From Microbacterium hominis (GTDB taxonomy: Bacteria; Actinomycetota; Actinomycetes; Actinomycetales; Microbacteriaceae), in NCBI RefSeq assembly GCF_013282805.1, contig NZ_CP054038.1, forward strand, positions 2,294,001-2,358,000: DNA of 64,000 nt. Direction: 5' to 3'. Positions 8,177 through 15,352 of the stretch are shown here, piece by piece (the first letter of the stretch is position 1; each line of letters opens with the position of its first letter). Made by a program: the position numbers and the translations under genes. A model generated the notes under the pieces. That model made no database searches, was not told where the DNA came from, and was given only the letters and a program-made list of their open reading frames with translations.

Positions 8177-9640
8177 CTACCGCTCTGCGAGCAGCTGGCC
8201 GGGACGGCGTTCGGTGGTGATTCCGACCAGGAATGCGACAGGCACGACGGCGAGAAGGACGACGGCCGTGACCAGCTCGCCGCCGATCAGCGATGTGAAG
8301 TTGGCGATGACGAGTCCGAGCACCGCGAGCAGCAGAATCGCGGCGACCGACGGAGCGATGCGGGTCTGCCACCAGCTATCGATGTGGTGGCGCACCGAGT
8401 AGACGACGACTGCGATCGAGCACAGCACGTACAGCGTCACCAGGGCTGCGACGGCGAGTCCGCTGAACCAGGAGAAGAGCGTCAGGATCGGGTCGAGGCC
8501 GAGGATCGCGAACGGTGCGATGAGCACGAGGGCCAGGACGGACTGCGCCCAACCGGCGATGTGGGGCGCTCGGTGACGGTTCGTGTGCGCGAGTCGCTTC
8601 GGGAGGGACTGCTGGCTTCCGAGTGCGTGCAGGTACCGGTTGATTCCGTTGTGGAATGCGAGGATGCCGGCGAAAAGAGATGTGACGAGCAGGATGCTGG
8701 CGACGACGCCTGACCAGCCGCCGAGGATGCCATCGAGTGCTTGGAAGACGAAGGTGGTCGAGTCGCCGGACATGACGGCGGCTTCCGCTGCACCCACGAC
8801 GTTGTCGGCGCCGTAGTAGGAGATGAACATCCACGACACGAAGGAGAAGAAGACGGCGATCACACCGACCGAGAGGTAGGTGGCGCGCGCGACCGTCCGC
8901 TTGGGGTCCTTGGCCTCGCCGGAGTAGATCGCGGTCGATTCGAACCCGAACATCGACGCGACGGCAAACATCAGCGCGACACCCGGAGCGCCCGACATGA
9001 TGGCCGCAGGTGAGAAGCTCGCGGCGAAGTCGATGCTCCCGGAAGGTCCACCCCCGGTGATCAGCGTGCCGATGGCGAATGCCAGCAGAATGGCCACTTC
9101 CAGCCCCACGAGTACGGCGAGGACGCGTGCGCCCAACTCGATGTTGAGCGACCCGAGTGCCTGCACGGCCGCGATGGTGAGCACGACGGGGATCCACCAA
9201 GGGATCGTGACGCCGATGGAGGCGAGCAGCGCGCTGACACTGGCTCCGTAGAGGCCGTACATGGCGGCTTGCACCGTGGCGTAGGCGACGAGTGCGAGCC
9301 ATGCCGAGCCCGTGCCGGTGCGGCGTCCGAGCCCAGCGGTGACGTACGCGTAGAACGCGCCCTTCGCGTTCACGCGCCGACTCATGGCGATGAACCCGAT
9401 GGCGAAGATGACGATGATCACGCCGATGACGAGGTAAGCGCCGGGAGCGCCGGCGCCGTTGCCCAGCAGGATTGTCAGCGGGAGCGCACCGGCGATACCG
9501 GTCAAGGGCGCCTGGGCGGAGAGCACGAAGAAGAGGATGCCGATGACACCGACAGCGCCCTCGCGCAGTGCGGTTGATTGTTCGGGCTTGTTCCGCGCCG
9601 TGGGGGCGACGGGGAGCGGGCTTGCCTGGTTGAGTGACAT
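8177..9640 (-). CDS. APC-superfamily amino acid/amine permease
   Basis: 487 residues, predicted to cross the membrane about 12 times. The first helix region GVIGILFFVLSAQAPLTGIAG is the conserved unwound TM1 substrate-binding segment of APC transporters, and SRRVNAKGAFYAYVTAGLG follows as the usual loop and TM3. Expected to import an amino acid or amine by cation symport or exchange. The start is ATG 9640 (AAGGA about 10 nt upstream); upstream in-frame codons lie inside the oxidase gene. It begins 19 nt after the oxidase stop, so the two are co-transcribed and the permease probably feeds the oxidase. Confidence 0.9.
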   Translation of the reverse strand: MSLNQASPLPVAPTARNKPEQSTALREGAVGVIGILFFVLSAQAPLTGIAGALPLTILLGNGAGAPGAYLVIGVIIVIFAIGFIAMSRRVNAKGAFYAYVTAGLGRRTGTGSAWLALVAYATVQAAMYGLYGASVSALLASIGVTIPWWIPVVLTIAAVQALGSLNIELGARVLAVLVGLEVAILLAFAIGTLITGGGPSGSIDFAASFSPAAIMSGAPGVALMFAVASMFGFESTAIYSGEAKDPKRTVARATYLSVGVIAVFFSFVSWMFISYYGADNVVGAAEAAVMSGDSTTFVFQALDGILGGWSGVVASILLVTSLFAGILAFHNGINRYLHALGSQQSLPKRLAHTNRHRAPHIAGWAQSVLALVLIAPFAILGLDPILTLFSWFSGLAVAALVTLYVLCSIAVVVYSVRHHIDSWWQTRIAPSVAAILLLAVLGLVIANFTSLIGGELVTAVVLLAVVPVAFLVGITTERRPGQLLAER

Positions 9641-9659
9641 GAGGATCGTCCTTGATCGG

Positions 9660-10979
9660 TCAGTGCGCGGTTTGGGCCGCGGCGAGGTGGGAGGTGGTGA
9701 GGATGCTGCGGGCGACCTTGAGGCCGCTTTCGATCGCGCCGTCGATGAATCCGCCCCAACCATCTGCGAGGTCGGAGCCGGCAAGTCGAACGTGACCGTG
9801 GGGACGCTGAAGCTCGGCGAGGGACGATGTAAGGAAACCCGTGCGGTGCATCGGCCACGTCTCTCGCGCATACACGTCGGCTACCCAGTCATGACCGTTG
9901 CTCTCCACCACGGTCAATCCGGGGAGGAGTCGTGTCAGGGCGTCCTGGACTGCACCGGTATCGGCGGGGTCGATCGCCGTCGCGTCACGCCCGAACCCGA
10001 TAACGAAGGTCTTTCCCCCGTGCACGTACTCGGACTGCAAGAAGTTGAGCGGCCAGTCGGCGGCACCCAACGCGACGAACGGAGGGTGCTCCCCGTCGAT
10101 CGTGAACCAGATCTTCGTGCCGAGCCCGAGTTGCCCCCGTTCGACGGCGTCGGAGACCGCCGGGGGGAAGGCAGGCTCGACGGCGACGCGATCGACCGTC
10201 TGCAGCGGTACCGCGAGCACGACCTCGGCTGCGTCGTAGCTGGCGCCGGCCGAGGTACGGACAGTCACATTCGAGTCCGTGGTGACAACGCTTCGCACGT
10301 CCGCGCCGAGCACGATGTCTGCCACGGAGTCAGCCCAAATGGCGTCGGCGAGTGCTCGTGTGCCTCCGGCGATCTTGTAGGTGGCGCAGGCTTCGAAGTT
10401 GATCTTCCAGTCCCCGTTGGTCAGCGCGACCCACCGCAACGCTTGCGTGAACGCCGCGTCATCGAGTCGACCGTTGAAGTTGAGCGTCCAGAACGATTCG
10501 AGCAGTGAGCGCTGGTCTTCTCTGATGGGCAGCATCTCGATCTCATCCAGCAGCGACACGCTGTCGAAAGCGCTCAGCAGCGGTGATTCGAGGGGGGCGA
10601 AAGGCCGTGGGAATACCTCTCGTGCTCGAGCCGTCAAGAGCTCGTTCGGCTGATCAAGAAGCTCGAAAAGCTCGTCGGGGCTGCCGTGCACGATCTCGGA
10701 GCCGTTCCACCAGCTGGCGTTCTGGGGCTCAGGGCTCGGGGCGAGGCCGATGCCGTAGCGCGCCAGCTCGGCCCAGACATGGGGCTGTGTCCAGTGCACC
10801 CACGTGCCGCCGAGCTCGAGGTCCATGCCCATCCGCTCGTCCAGCCAGGTTCGCCCTCCGATCCGATCGCGCGCCTCCAGAACGAGGACACGGCGACCCG
10901 CGTGTGAGAGTTCGCGCGCCGCCGTAAGGCCGGCGAATCCGGCGCCGATCACAATGACGTCGTAGTGGACGGTGTTCAT
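9660..10979 (-). CDS. FAD-dependent amine oxidase
   Basis: 439 residues of the flavin monoamine oxidase family. The N-terminal Rossmann loop VIVIGAGFAGLTAARELSHAG is followed by the LEARDRIGGRTW strand that binds the FAD ribityl and pyrophosphate. The C-terminal WGGFIDGAIESG segment contacts the flavin. No Cys lies where MAO attaches FAD covalently (the local sequence is PMHRTGFLTS), so the cofactor is probably non-covalent. It should oxidise a primary or secondary amine to an imine/aldehyde with release of ammonia and H2O2. Putrescine, phenylethylamine or a related amine is plausible; the exact substrate is not determined. It sits between the cupin (17-nt gap) and the permease. Confidence 0.9.
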   Translation of the reverse strand: MNTVHYDVIVIGAGFAGLTAARELSHAGRRVLVLEARDRIGGRTWLDERMGMDLELGGTWVHWTQPHVWAELARYGIGLAPSPEPQNASWWNGSEIVHGSPDELFELLDQPNELLTARAREVFPRPFAPLESPLLSAFDSVSLLDEIEMLPIREDQRSLLESFWTLNFNGRLDDAAFTQALRWVALTNGDWKINFEACATYKIAGGTRALADAIWADSVADIVLGADVRSVVTTDSNVTVRTSAGASYDAAEVVLAVPLQTVDRVAVEPAFPPAVSDAVERGQLGLGTKIWFTIDGEHPPFVALGAADWPLNFLQSEYVHGGKTFVIGFGRDATAIDPADTGAVQDALTRLLPGLTVVESNGHDWVADVYARETWPMHRTGFLTSSLAELQRPHGHVRLAGSDLADGWGGFIDGAIESGLKVARSILTTSHLAAAQTAH

Positions 10980-10996
10980 CTGCGTCTGCCTTCTGG

Positions 10997-11338
10997 TCAG
11001 GAGTAGACGAAGAACTCGACCGTCGGTGCGAGCACCGTCCAGGTGGCAGGGACGCCTTTGTTGAGGGATGCCGCTCCGCCCGGCCGCAGTTCGATCGGGA
11101 CCTGCCCCTCGAGCTCGATACGCACGTGCCCCTCGACGATGAAGACGGTCTCATCGGCGTGACCGACGACGAGCATCGGGTCCGGAGCTTCCTCCGGGGT
11201 GATGAACCAGAAGCCCGACGACAGCTCGTCACGGTGACCGTCGCCGAGCCGCCGCACCCATTGAACGGTCCCCACCTCAAACGGCTCTGCCAGTTCTCGA
11301 TCGATCGATGCCGACACGGTGAATCCGGTGGTTGTCAT
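10997..11338 (-). CDS. Small cupin-domain protein
   Basis: 113 residues forming one cupin barrel: GHADETVFIVEGHVRIEL gives the first conserved motif in degenerate form and LRPGGAASLNKGVPATWTV the second. Several metal-ligand positions are replaced, so it may be a binding protein or a non-canonical isomerase. Start chosen at ATG 11338, with AGGAGG 8 nt upstream, over the earlier in-frame ATG. It is the first gene of the amine operon, directly after the divergent promoter region that carries the TetR palindrome. Confidence 0.8.
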   Translation of the reverse strand: MTTTGFTVSASIDRELAEPFEVGTVQWVRRLGDGHRDELSSGFWFITPEEAPDPMLVVGHADETVFIVEGHVRIELEGQVPIELRPGGAASLNKGVPATWTVLAPTVEFFVYS

Positions 11339-11383
11339 ATGCGTCCTCCTCGACACGTCGCGCCACGATGCGCTCGGTAGATT

Positions 11384-11397
11384 TAAGCAAATGCTTA
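11384..11397. promoter_or_regulatory. TetR operator palindrome
   Basis: TAAGCAAATGCTTA has perfect 6-bp arms (TAAGCA/TGCTTA) around AA. It lies midway between the divergent starts of the cupin operon (11338) and the tetR gene (11459). Size and symmetry suit a TetR dimer, so repression of both directions is likely. Confidence 0.7.
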
Positions 11398-11458
11398 GTT
11401 CCTCCGCAAGTGCGAGTTCTCGGCCCGTAGCATGGGCAGAGGAAGGGAGGTCCGTGAG

Positions 11459-12058
11459 ATGAGTCGAAAGGTGCCATACGGCGGCGGCCGGGATCTACTG
11501 GTCGCCTCGACCGTGGAGATCGTTGCCGAGCGCGGCCTGCGCGGGCTGACCTTTCGCGCAGTGGCCGAGCGTGCGGGCGTGAACAACAGCCTCGTCGCCC
11601 ATCATTTCGGGACGCGGGAGGCCCTTCTGGCGGCCGCGCTCGAGTGGGCCGTGGAGCGGTCGATCGAGAGCACCGGGCTGCTGTCGATGTCGTCCGAGGA
11701 AAAGTTCGTCGACAATCTCGTGGACTCCATCACGACGCAGCCGGAACTGCAAACGTTCCAGTACGAGATGATCCTCGAAGCCCGCCGAAATGAACTGTTT
11801 CGCGAGCCGGTGACGCTTCTGTACGACCGCTATCAAGCCGTCCTCGCCGACAGCCTGAAGCGGTTCGGCATCGAAGGAGATGTGTCAGCACTGTCCAGAC
11901 AGGTCTTCGCGGCGCTGGACGGACTCGTTCTTCAGTACATCGCCGGCGTACACCCTGCCGAGCTCCGCGACGCCGTACACGACATCTGGCTGATGCTGCA
12001 GCTGCGCCGAGATGTGGGAATCCCCACAACGTCGCGCGCCAGTGGCGGGGTTGAATGA
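11459..12058 (+). CDS. TetR-family transcriptional regulator
   Basis: 199 residues. The N-terminal HTH is typical: LLVASTVEIVAERGLRGLTFRAVAERAGVNNSLVAHHFGTREALL, with the recognition helix around GVNNSLVAHHF. The C-terminal helices form the ligand-binding and dimer domain. Start chosen at ATG 11459, which follows GGGAGG, rather than the in-frame ATG at 11432 without such a site. Divergent from the amine-catabolism operon with a perfect palindrome between them, it is most likely a local repressor released by the amine or its aldehyde. Confidence 0.92.
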   Translation: MSRKVPYGGGRDLLVASTVEIVAERGLRGLTFRAVAERAGVNNSLVAHHFGTREALLAAALEWAVERSIESTGLLSMSSEEKFVDNLVDSITTQPELQTFQYEMILEARRNELFREPVTLLYDRYQAVLADSLKRFGIEGDVSALSRQVFAALDGLVLQYIAGVHPAELRDAVHDIWLMLQLRRDVGIPTTSRASGGVE

Positions 12059-12665
12059 CGAATCGCGGCTGGCGCCGCCTCCTTGATTGCGCTGTGAATC
12101 GGTCGGCGCGCTCGTGATCGAAATCAGGGACGGGCCAACCGGCGATCGTGGCAGGGCTTGCGTGCCGATGCTCGGCGGTGAGCCCCTCGGCAAGCGGTTT
12201 GATCAGCTCAGCCACAAGGGCGCTCAGCCGGTCGGCAGTCTCCGCGATGCGACGAGCTGCGGTCCGTGGAAGATTGTGGCGGATCGTGACCGGCATTACC
12301 TGGCGGACAGTGCCTTCTGTGGTGAGCCAGGCAAGCGGCAACGACATCGAGAGTTCCGACTGCGAATGCGCGATGGTCGTGTTCCGGTAGCCGCGAATCA
12401 TTTCGTGCGTTTCAACCAGATCGTCAGGGACTGGAACATGCGCGAGGAGGCCCGACCGGACGTTTGAATGCGCGAACGCGCGCATGTAGGCGACCACGGC
12501 GTAGCTTGTCAGCGGCTGCCAGAGCGGCGATTCGTGTCCTGCTTCCAATGCCTGCTCGATCGCGTCACTCGCCTCGGACAGGTCGTCCGAGTAGGAACTC
12601 AACTCGGCGAGCAGCCGCGAGTCGGGGGTGTCGGGAAGCATCGCGACGGTCGGACTCAGCGGCAT
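11730..12665 (-). CDS. HEPN-like protein with unusual C-terminal extension
   Basis: A 311-residue frame from ATG 12665. Residues ~1-185 are protein-like and mostly helical; YRNTTIAHSQSEL contains R-N-x4-H, within the Rx4-6H catalytic pattern of HEPN ribonucleases, preceded by a YMRAFAHSN helix as in AbiU2-like and other HEPN abortive-infection proteins. The remainder, from about 12058 down to 11730, is antisense to tetR and Arg-rich (SRRRRQPRF), so the original stop was probably lost when the ends of the two genes came together, and the true domain ends near residue 190-205. No nucleotidyltransferase (MNT) partner is adjacent. HEPN assignment rests on the motif alone. Confidence 0.55.
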   Translation of the reverse strand: MPLSPTVAMLPDTPDSRLLAELSSYSDDLSEASDAIEQALEAGHESPLWQPLTSYAVVAYMRAFAHSNVRSGLLAHVPVPDDLVETHEMIRGYRNTTIAHSQSELSMSLPLAWLTTEGTVRQVMPVTIRHNLPRTAARRIAETADRLSALVAELIKPLAEGLTAEHRHASPATIAGWPVPDFDHERADRFTAQSRRRRQPRFVIQPRHWRATLWGFPHLGAAAASARCRVRRRGARQGVRRRCTEERVRPAPRRPVWTVLTHLLRCRTASGCRRGRLDSGRTEASPARETVHFGGLRGSSRTGTFAVPAAS

Positions 12666-12681
12666 GAGTCCATCATGCGAC

Positions 12682-13485
12682 CTATCCGCCAAGGAGCGTT
12701 GAGTATGCGTTGATGGCGAGAGTCGCGGCCAACACAATTCCGCCAAGTAGACCGGCCGTTCCCCACAGCATCCGCACGCGCCGCGCGGCGCCCACTTCGC
12801 GGCGAAGAGCGGCGAACGCCGTCAGGTCCGGTTCCGAGGAGGCGCCGGATGGCGTCGCCGATGTCTCCGGGCGCGTCAGCATCTCAGCGAGGCGGTCGCG
12901 CCCATCAGCCGTGAGTTTGACCGCGCGGCGGGTGAGCCAGCGGACCAGTTCGGTGTCTCGGAGCACCGTCACGTCCACGGGTCGCTCACGGATGGTGACA
13001 CTGCGGGCTCCGACGAGAACGATCGCCGGGTAGACGTCAATCGGCTCCCCCACGACCGCCATCAGCTTCCTGGCGGTCCGCTGCGCCTCGTAGCGGGAGT
13101 TGCGCAGGTGATCGGTCTTCTGGCCGTTGACCAGAAGACGCGTGCTTCCGACCCAGATCCGCGCGTCATCGTGGAACTTCGTGTTGATCGTGAACACCCC
13201 GGCAGGACCGACAACGATGTGGTCGATGTCACTCCCCCGCTCGCCGATCGGGACGGAATGCAGCACCGTCCAGTCGGGCCCGAGCTTCGCCAGGCGCGCC
13301 GCGACCTGTAGCTCACCGAGTGCGCCGAGATACCAGGGCCGCGAGTCGACCGATAGCGGAGACCGACCGAACACGCGCGACACGCGGGATCGGGCAGGGA
13401 AACCGGCCTGAGCGCTCAGGCACGCCGAGATCACCGCCGCGGCGGGGACAGAGCCGACCCCGTCCGCAGGTGCAGTCGTGGTCAT
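12682..13485 (-). CDS. NERD-domain protein with C-terminal membrane anchor
   Basis: 267 residues. Residues ~55-150 match a NERD (nuclease-related) domain: GALGELQVAARLAKLG, then GSDIDHIVVGPAGVFTINTK, which carries the Asp and the x-T-K core of the restriction-endonuclease-like fold (D...[x]xK). The C-terminus has one hydrophobic helix (LLGGIVLAATLAINAY), so the nuclease-like part probably faces the cytoplasm from the membrane. The start ATG 13485 overlaps the stop of a 54-residue membrane protein (ATGA). NERD proteins occur in plasmids and bacteria with proposed roles in DNA handling; the role here is unknown. Confidence 0.75.
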   Translation of the reverse strand: MTTTAPADGVGSVPAAAVISACLSAQAGFPARSRVSRVFGRSPLSVDSRPWYLGALGELQVAARLAKLGPDWTVLHSVPIGERGSDIDHIVVGPAGVFTINTKFHDDARIWVGSTRLLVNGQKTDHLRNSRYEAQRTARKLMAVVGEPIDVYPAIVLVGARSVTIRERPVDVTVLRDTELVRWLTRRAVKLTADGRDRLAEMLTRPETSATPSGASSEPDLTAFAALRREVGAARRVRMLWGTAGLLGGIVLAATLAINAYSTLLGG

Positions 13486-13646
13486 CGGCGGCGACGCCGT
13501 CGGGTCGGTGTCAGTTGTAACCAGAGAGCGCCGACGATAATCCCCACGAACAGGATCACCGTCCACGGGTTCGCCGTGATCCCGGCCCACAGCATTCCAA
13601 GCCCTGCGGCAACACCGTCCCCAACGACTTCCCCATAGTCGACCAT
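13482..13646 (-). CDS. Small membrane protein coupled to the NERD gene
   Basis: 54 residues: a short polar N-terminus (MVDYGEVVGDG), one transmembrane helix (NPWTVILFVGIIVGALWLQL), and a tail of six consecutive Arg. The basic tail predicts an N-out, C-in orientation. Its TGA overlaps the ATG of the NERD gene (ATGA, 13482-13485), so translation is probably coupled and the two products may form one membrane complex. I do not recognise the family. Confidence 0.6.
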   Translation of the reverse strand: MVDYGEVVGDGVAAGLGMLWAGITANPWTVILFVGIIVGALWLQLTPTRRRRRR

Positions 13647-13723
13647 TCGCTCAGCCTAGAGGTGCCCGGCGACGCCATTCTCGAAGCGCTCGGCTCTCCC
13701 CAGCATTCCCGAACGCGGATCGA

Positions 13724-14692
13724 TCAAAGCCTGATGTCGGGTCGCCGTTGGGCGTAATCGGTCGTGAGCCAGCGAAAGACCGTCACCGATGATGTCGGGG
13801 AGGCTGCGTTGGCGCGGAGATAGCCCCGGCTTGCGAACTCGAGAGCGTGACGGCGCGGCTCCGTGTACACGTCGAGGGGCAGCATCCCGCCCCGGAAGCG
13901 CGCGCGAGATACCTCGGCGACCCTCGCTCGCAACTCGACCTCATGATCGGCGAAGTACTCCTCGGCGATCGTGAGGATCTCGCGCACGACTCGTCGGTTC
14001 TCCGATCGCTCCTGCCACGCGTGCACCAGATCCGGAGGGGTCGGCTGGTCCTGATCTCTGATTCGGGCGATGTCCTCACCGGTCCGTTTCTTCGCGAAGA
14101 AGGCGTCCGCCGCGGCATCGTTGTGACGTCGCTCCGGCGCGTGAACCCGGTGAAGCCGTCGCTCGGGCAACCCGGCACGAGCACGGCGACGCTGCATGCG
14201 CCTTGCTTCGTTCTCCCGCTCGCGATATGTCGCGCGTTGGTCAGGATTGGGCGACCATGCCGGTTCGCGGCCGGCAGCCCGAGCACGGTCGACCGCGCGG
14301 CGTCGCGCATCGTTCGCCCTCTCCGGGTCAGCAGCCTCACGCGCCCGCCGGCGCTCAGCGATCGCGTCGCGATTGCGATAGTAATAGTCGCGCTGAGCCT
14401 GCTTGTACGTCTCCGAGTGCTTCTGCTTGTACCGCTCGCGCGCCTGCTGGCGTTGCTCCGGGTGTTCCCTGGCCCACGCCTTCGCGCGATCGATCCCCTT
14501 CTGACGCCGCGCCTTCTCCACCCGCTCGCGTTGAGCTCGATCACGTTCGCGTTCGCGGTTCTTGCGGCGGATGTCCTCACGGTTCCGCTCGCGGTACTCG
14601 GCGTAGTACGTCGGGTGGGCCTCGTTCCATGCCTTCCGTTGTCCGGCCAGGCGCGCAGCACGCTCGTCATCGCTCGGCTGCGCGTCACTCAT
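13724..14692 (-). CDS. Arg/Glu-rich coiled-coil protein of unknown function
   Basis: 322 residues. Residues ~15-180 are extremely rich in Arg, Glu, Ala and Gln with imperfect repeats (YAEYRERNREDIRRKNRE, ARERYKQKHSETYKQAQR, YYYRNRDAIAERRRARE), predicting long charged helices. Similar Y-R-x-R-N repeats occur near zinc-binding HNH/endonuclease VII proteins of actinophages, but this protein has no Cys cluster. The C-terminal ~140 residues (EILTIAEEYFADHEVELR ... GMLPLDVYTEPRRHALEFA) look like a separate globular domain that I cannot name. ATG 14692 lies 8 nt inside the end of the preceding small acidic gene. Confidence 0.6.
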   Translation of the reverse strand: MSDAQPSDDERAARLAGQRKAWNEAHPTYYAEYRERNREDIRRKNRERERDRAQRERVEKARRQKGIDRAKAWAREHPEQRQQARERYKQKHSETYKQAQRDYYYRNRDAIAERRRAREAADPERANDARRRAVDRARAAGREPAWSPNPDQRATYRERENEARRMQRRRARAGLPERRLHRVHAPERRHNDAAADAFFAKKRTGEDIARIRDQDQPTPPDLVHAWQERSENRRVVREILTIAEEYFADHEVELRARVAEVSRARFRGGMLPLDVYTEPRRHALEFASRGYLRANAASPTSSVTVFRWLTTDYAQRRPDIRL

Positions 14693-14960
14693 GGTGGTCC
14701 ACTTCGAGAAGGCCGTCGATCTCAACGAGCGTTGTGAACAACTCCTCGCGCGTCGCGGTGGGGTCGGTGATCGCTCGCGCGAAGAGCGCGCCCAGCCGTT
14801 CCCGATCAAAGTCGGACACATCACCCAAGCGCGCGAGACACCACTCGATGTCTTCGGCGAGGCTGTAGCTCGGATCATCCACCTCGATGCCGGGGTAATA
14901 CAGGAACGCGAGCACAGCCACGTGCTCCAGGACGGCGTCAGCGCGTTCACGATCGCTCAT
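14685..14960 (-). CDS. Small acidic protein paired with the coiled-coil gene
   Basis: 91 residues, strongly acidic and mostly helical (ADAVLEHVAVLAFLYY, YSLAEDIEWCLARLGDV, REELFTTLVEIDGLLEV). It ends DHHE with its stop overlapping the start of the next gene by 8 nt, so the pair is translated together. A small acidic protein followed by a larger basic one resembles toxin-antitoxin or inhibitor-effector pairs, but no toxin fold is recognised. Start chosen at ATG 14960; upstream in-frame codons lie in low-complexity sequence. Confidence 0.6.
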   Translation of the reverse strand: MSDRERADAVLEHVAVLAFLYYPGIEVDDPSYSLAEDIEWCLARLGDVSDFDRERLGALFARAITDPTATREELFTTLVEIDGLLEVDHHE

Positions 14961-15055
14961 GGCAGGAAGGTGCGCACCCCGCGCCCAACAGCTCGCGCGG
15001 CGATGTCTGTTGGTCGGTCTACCCTCATGCGTGTTCGGCCGGAGGAGGGTGCCCA

Positions 15056-15337
15056 ATGGCCGAACCGAACCGATGGTACCCGCTGCTCGCAGCGCAGGAA
15101 GGTCCCACTGGCACGTGGAGCATGGTCGACGGGTTCGACAGCGTGTACGGCGTCATCGAGCTCCGTCGAGTGAACGCCGCCGAAGTTCGCTACCGAGCCA
15201 GCTTCCGGGGCGAGGTCATCGGCTGGTCATCGACCCTCCGCCTCGCGTGCGAGCGGGTCCACAGCGAGTTTCTGCGGAACCACGGGCCGAACGGCGGGCC
15301 AACCGCGAGTTGGGGCGCGACGGAGCAAGCGCAGTGA
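15056..15337 (+). CDS. Small hypothetical protein
   Basis: 93 residues beginning MAEPNRWYPLLAAQEGPTG, with a GGAGGAGGG ribosome site directly before ATG 15056. The centre (VYGVIELRRVNAAEVRYRASFRG, then LRLACERVHSEF) reads as a small beta-sheet plus helix fold. No motif I recognise. It is the only plus-strand gene between the integrase and the minus-strand cargo, and its end is convergent with the integrase end (15-nt gap). Confidence 0.65.
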   Translation: MAEPNRWYPLLAAQEGPTGTWSMVDGFDSVYGVIELRRVNAAEVRYRASFRGEVIGWSSTLRLACERVHSEFLRNHGPNGGPTASWGATEQAQ

Positions 15338-15352
15338 CCAAAGGCCGCCTTC

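Noticed and set aside
12059..12665. Plus-strand ORF opposite the HEPN-like gene (12087-12467)
   Set aside because: No ribosome site or family pattern; the minus-strand frame has the better protein character.
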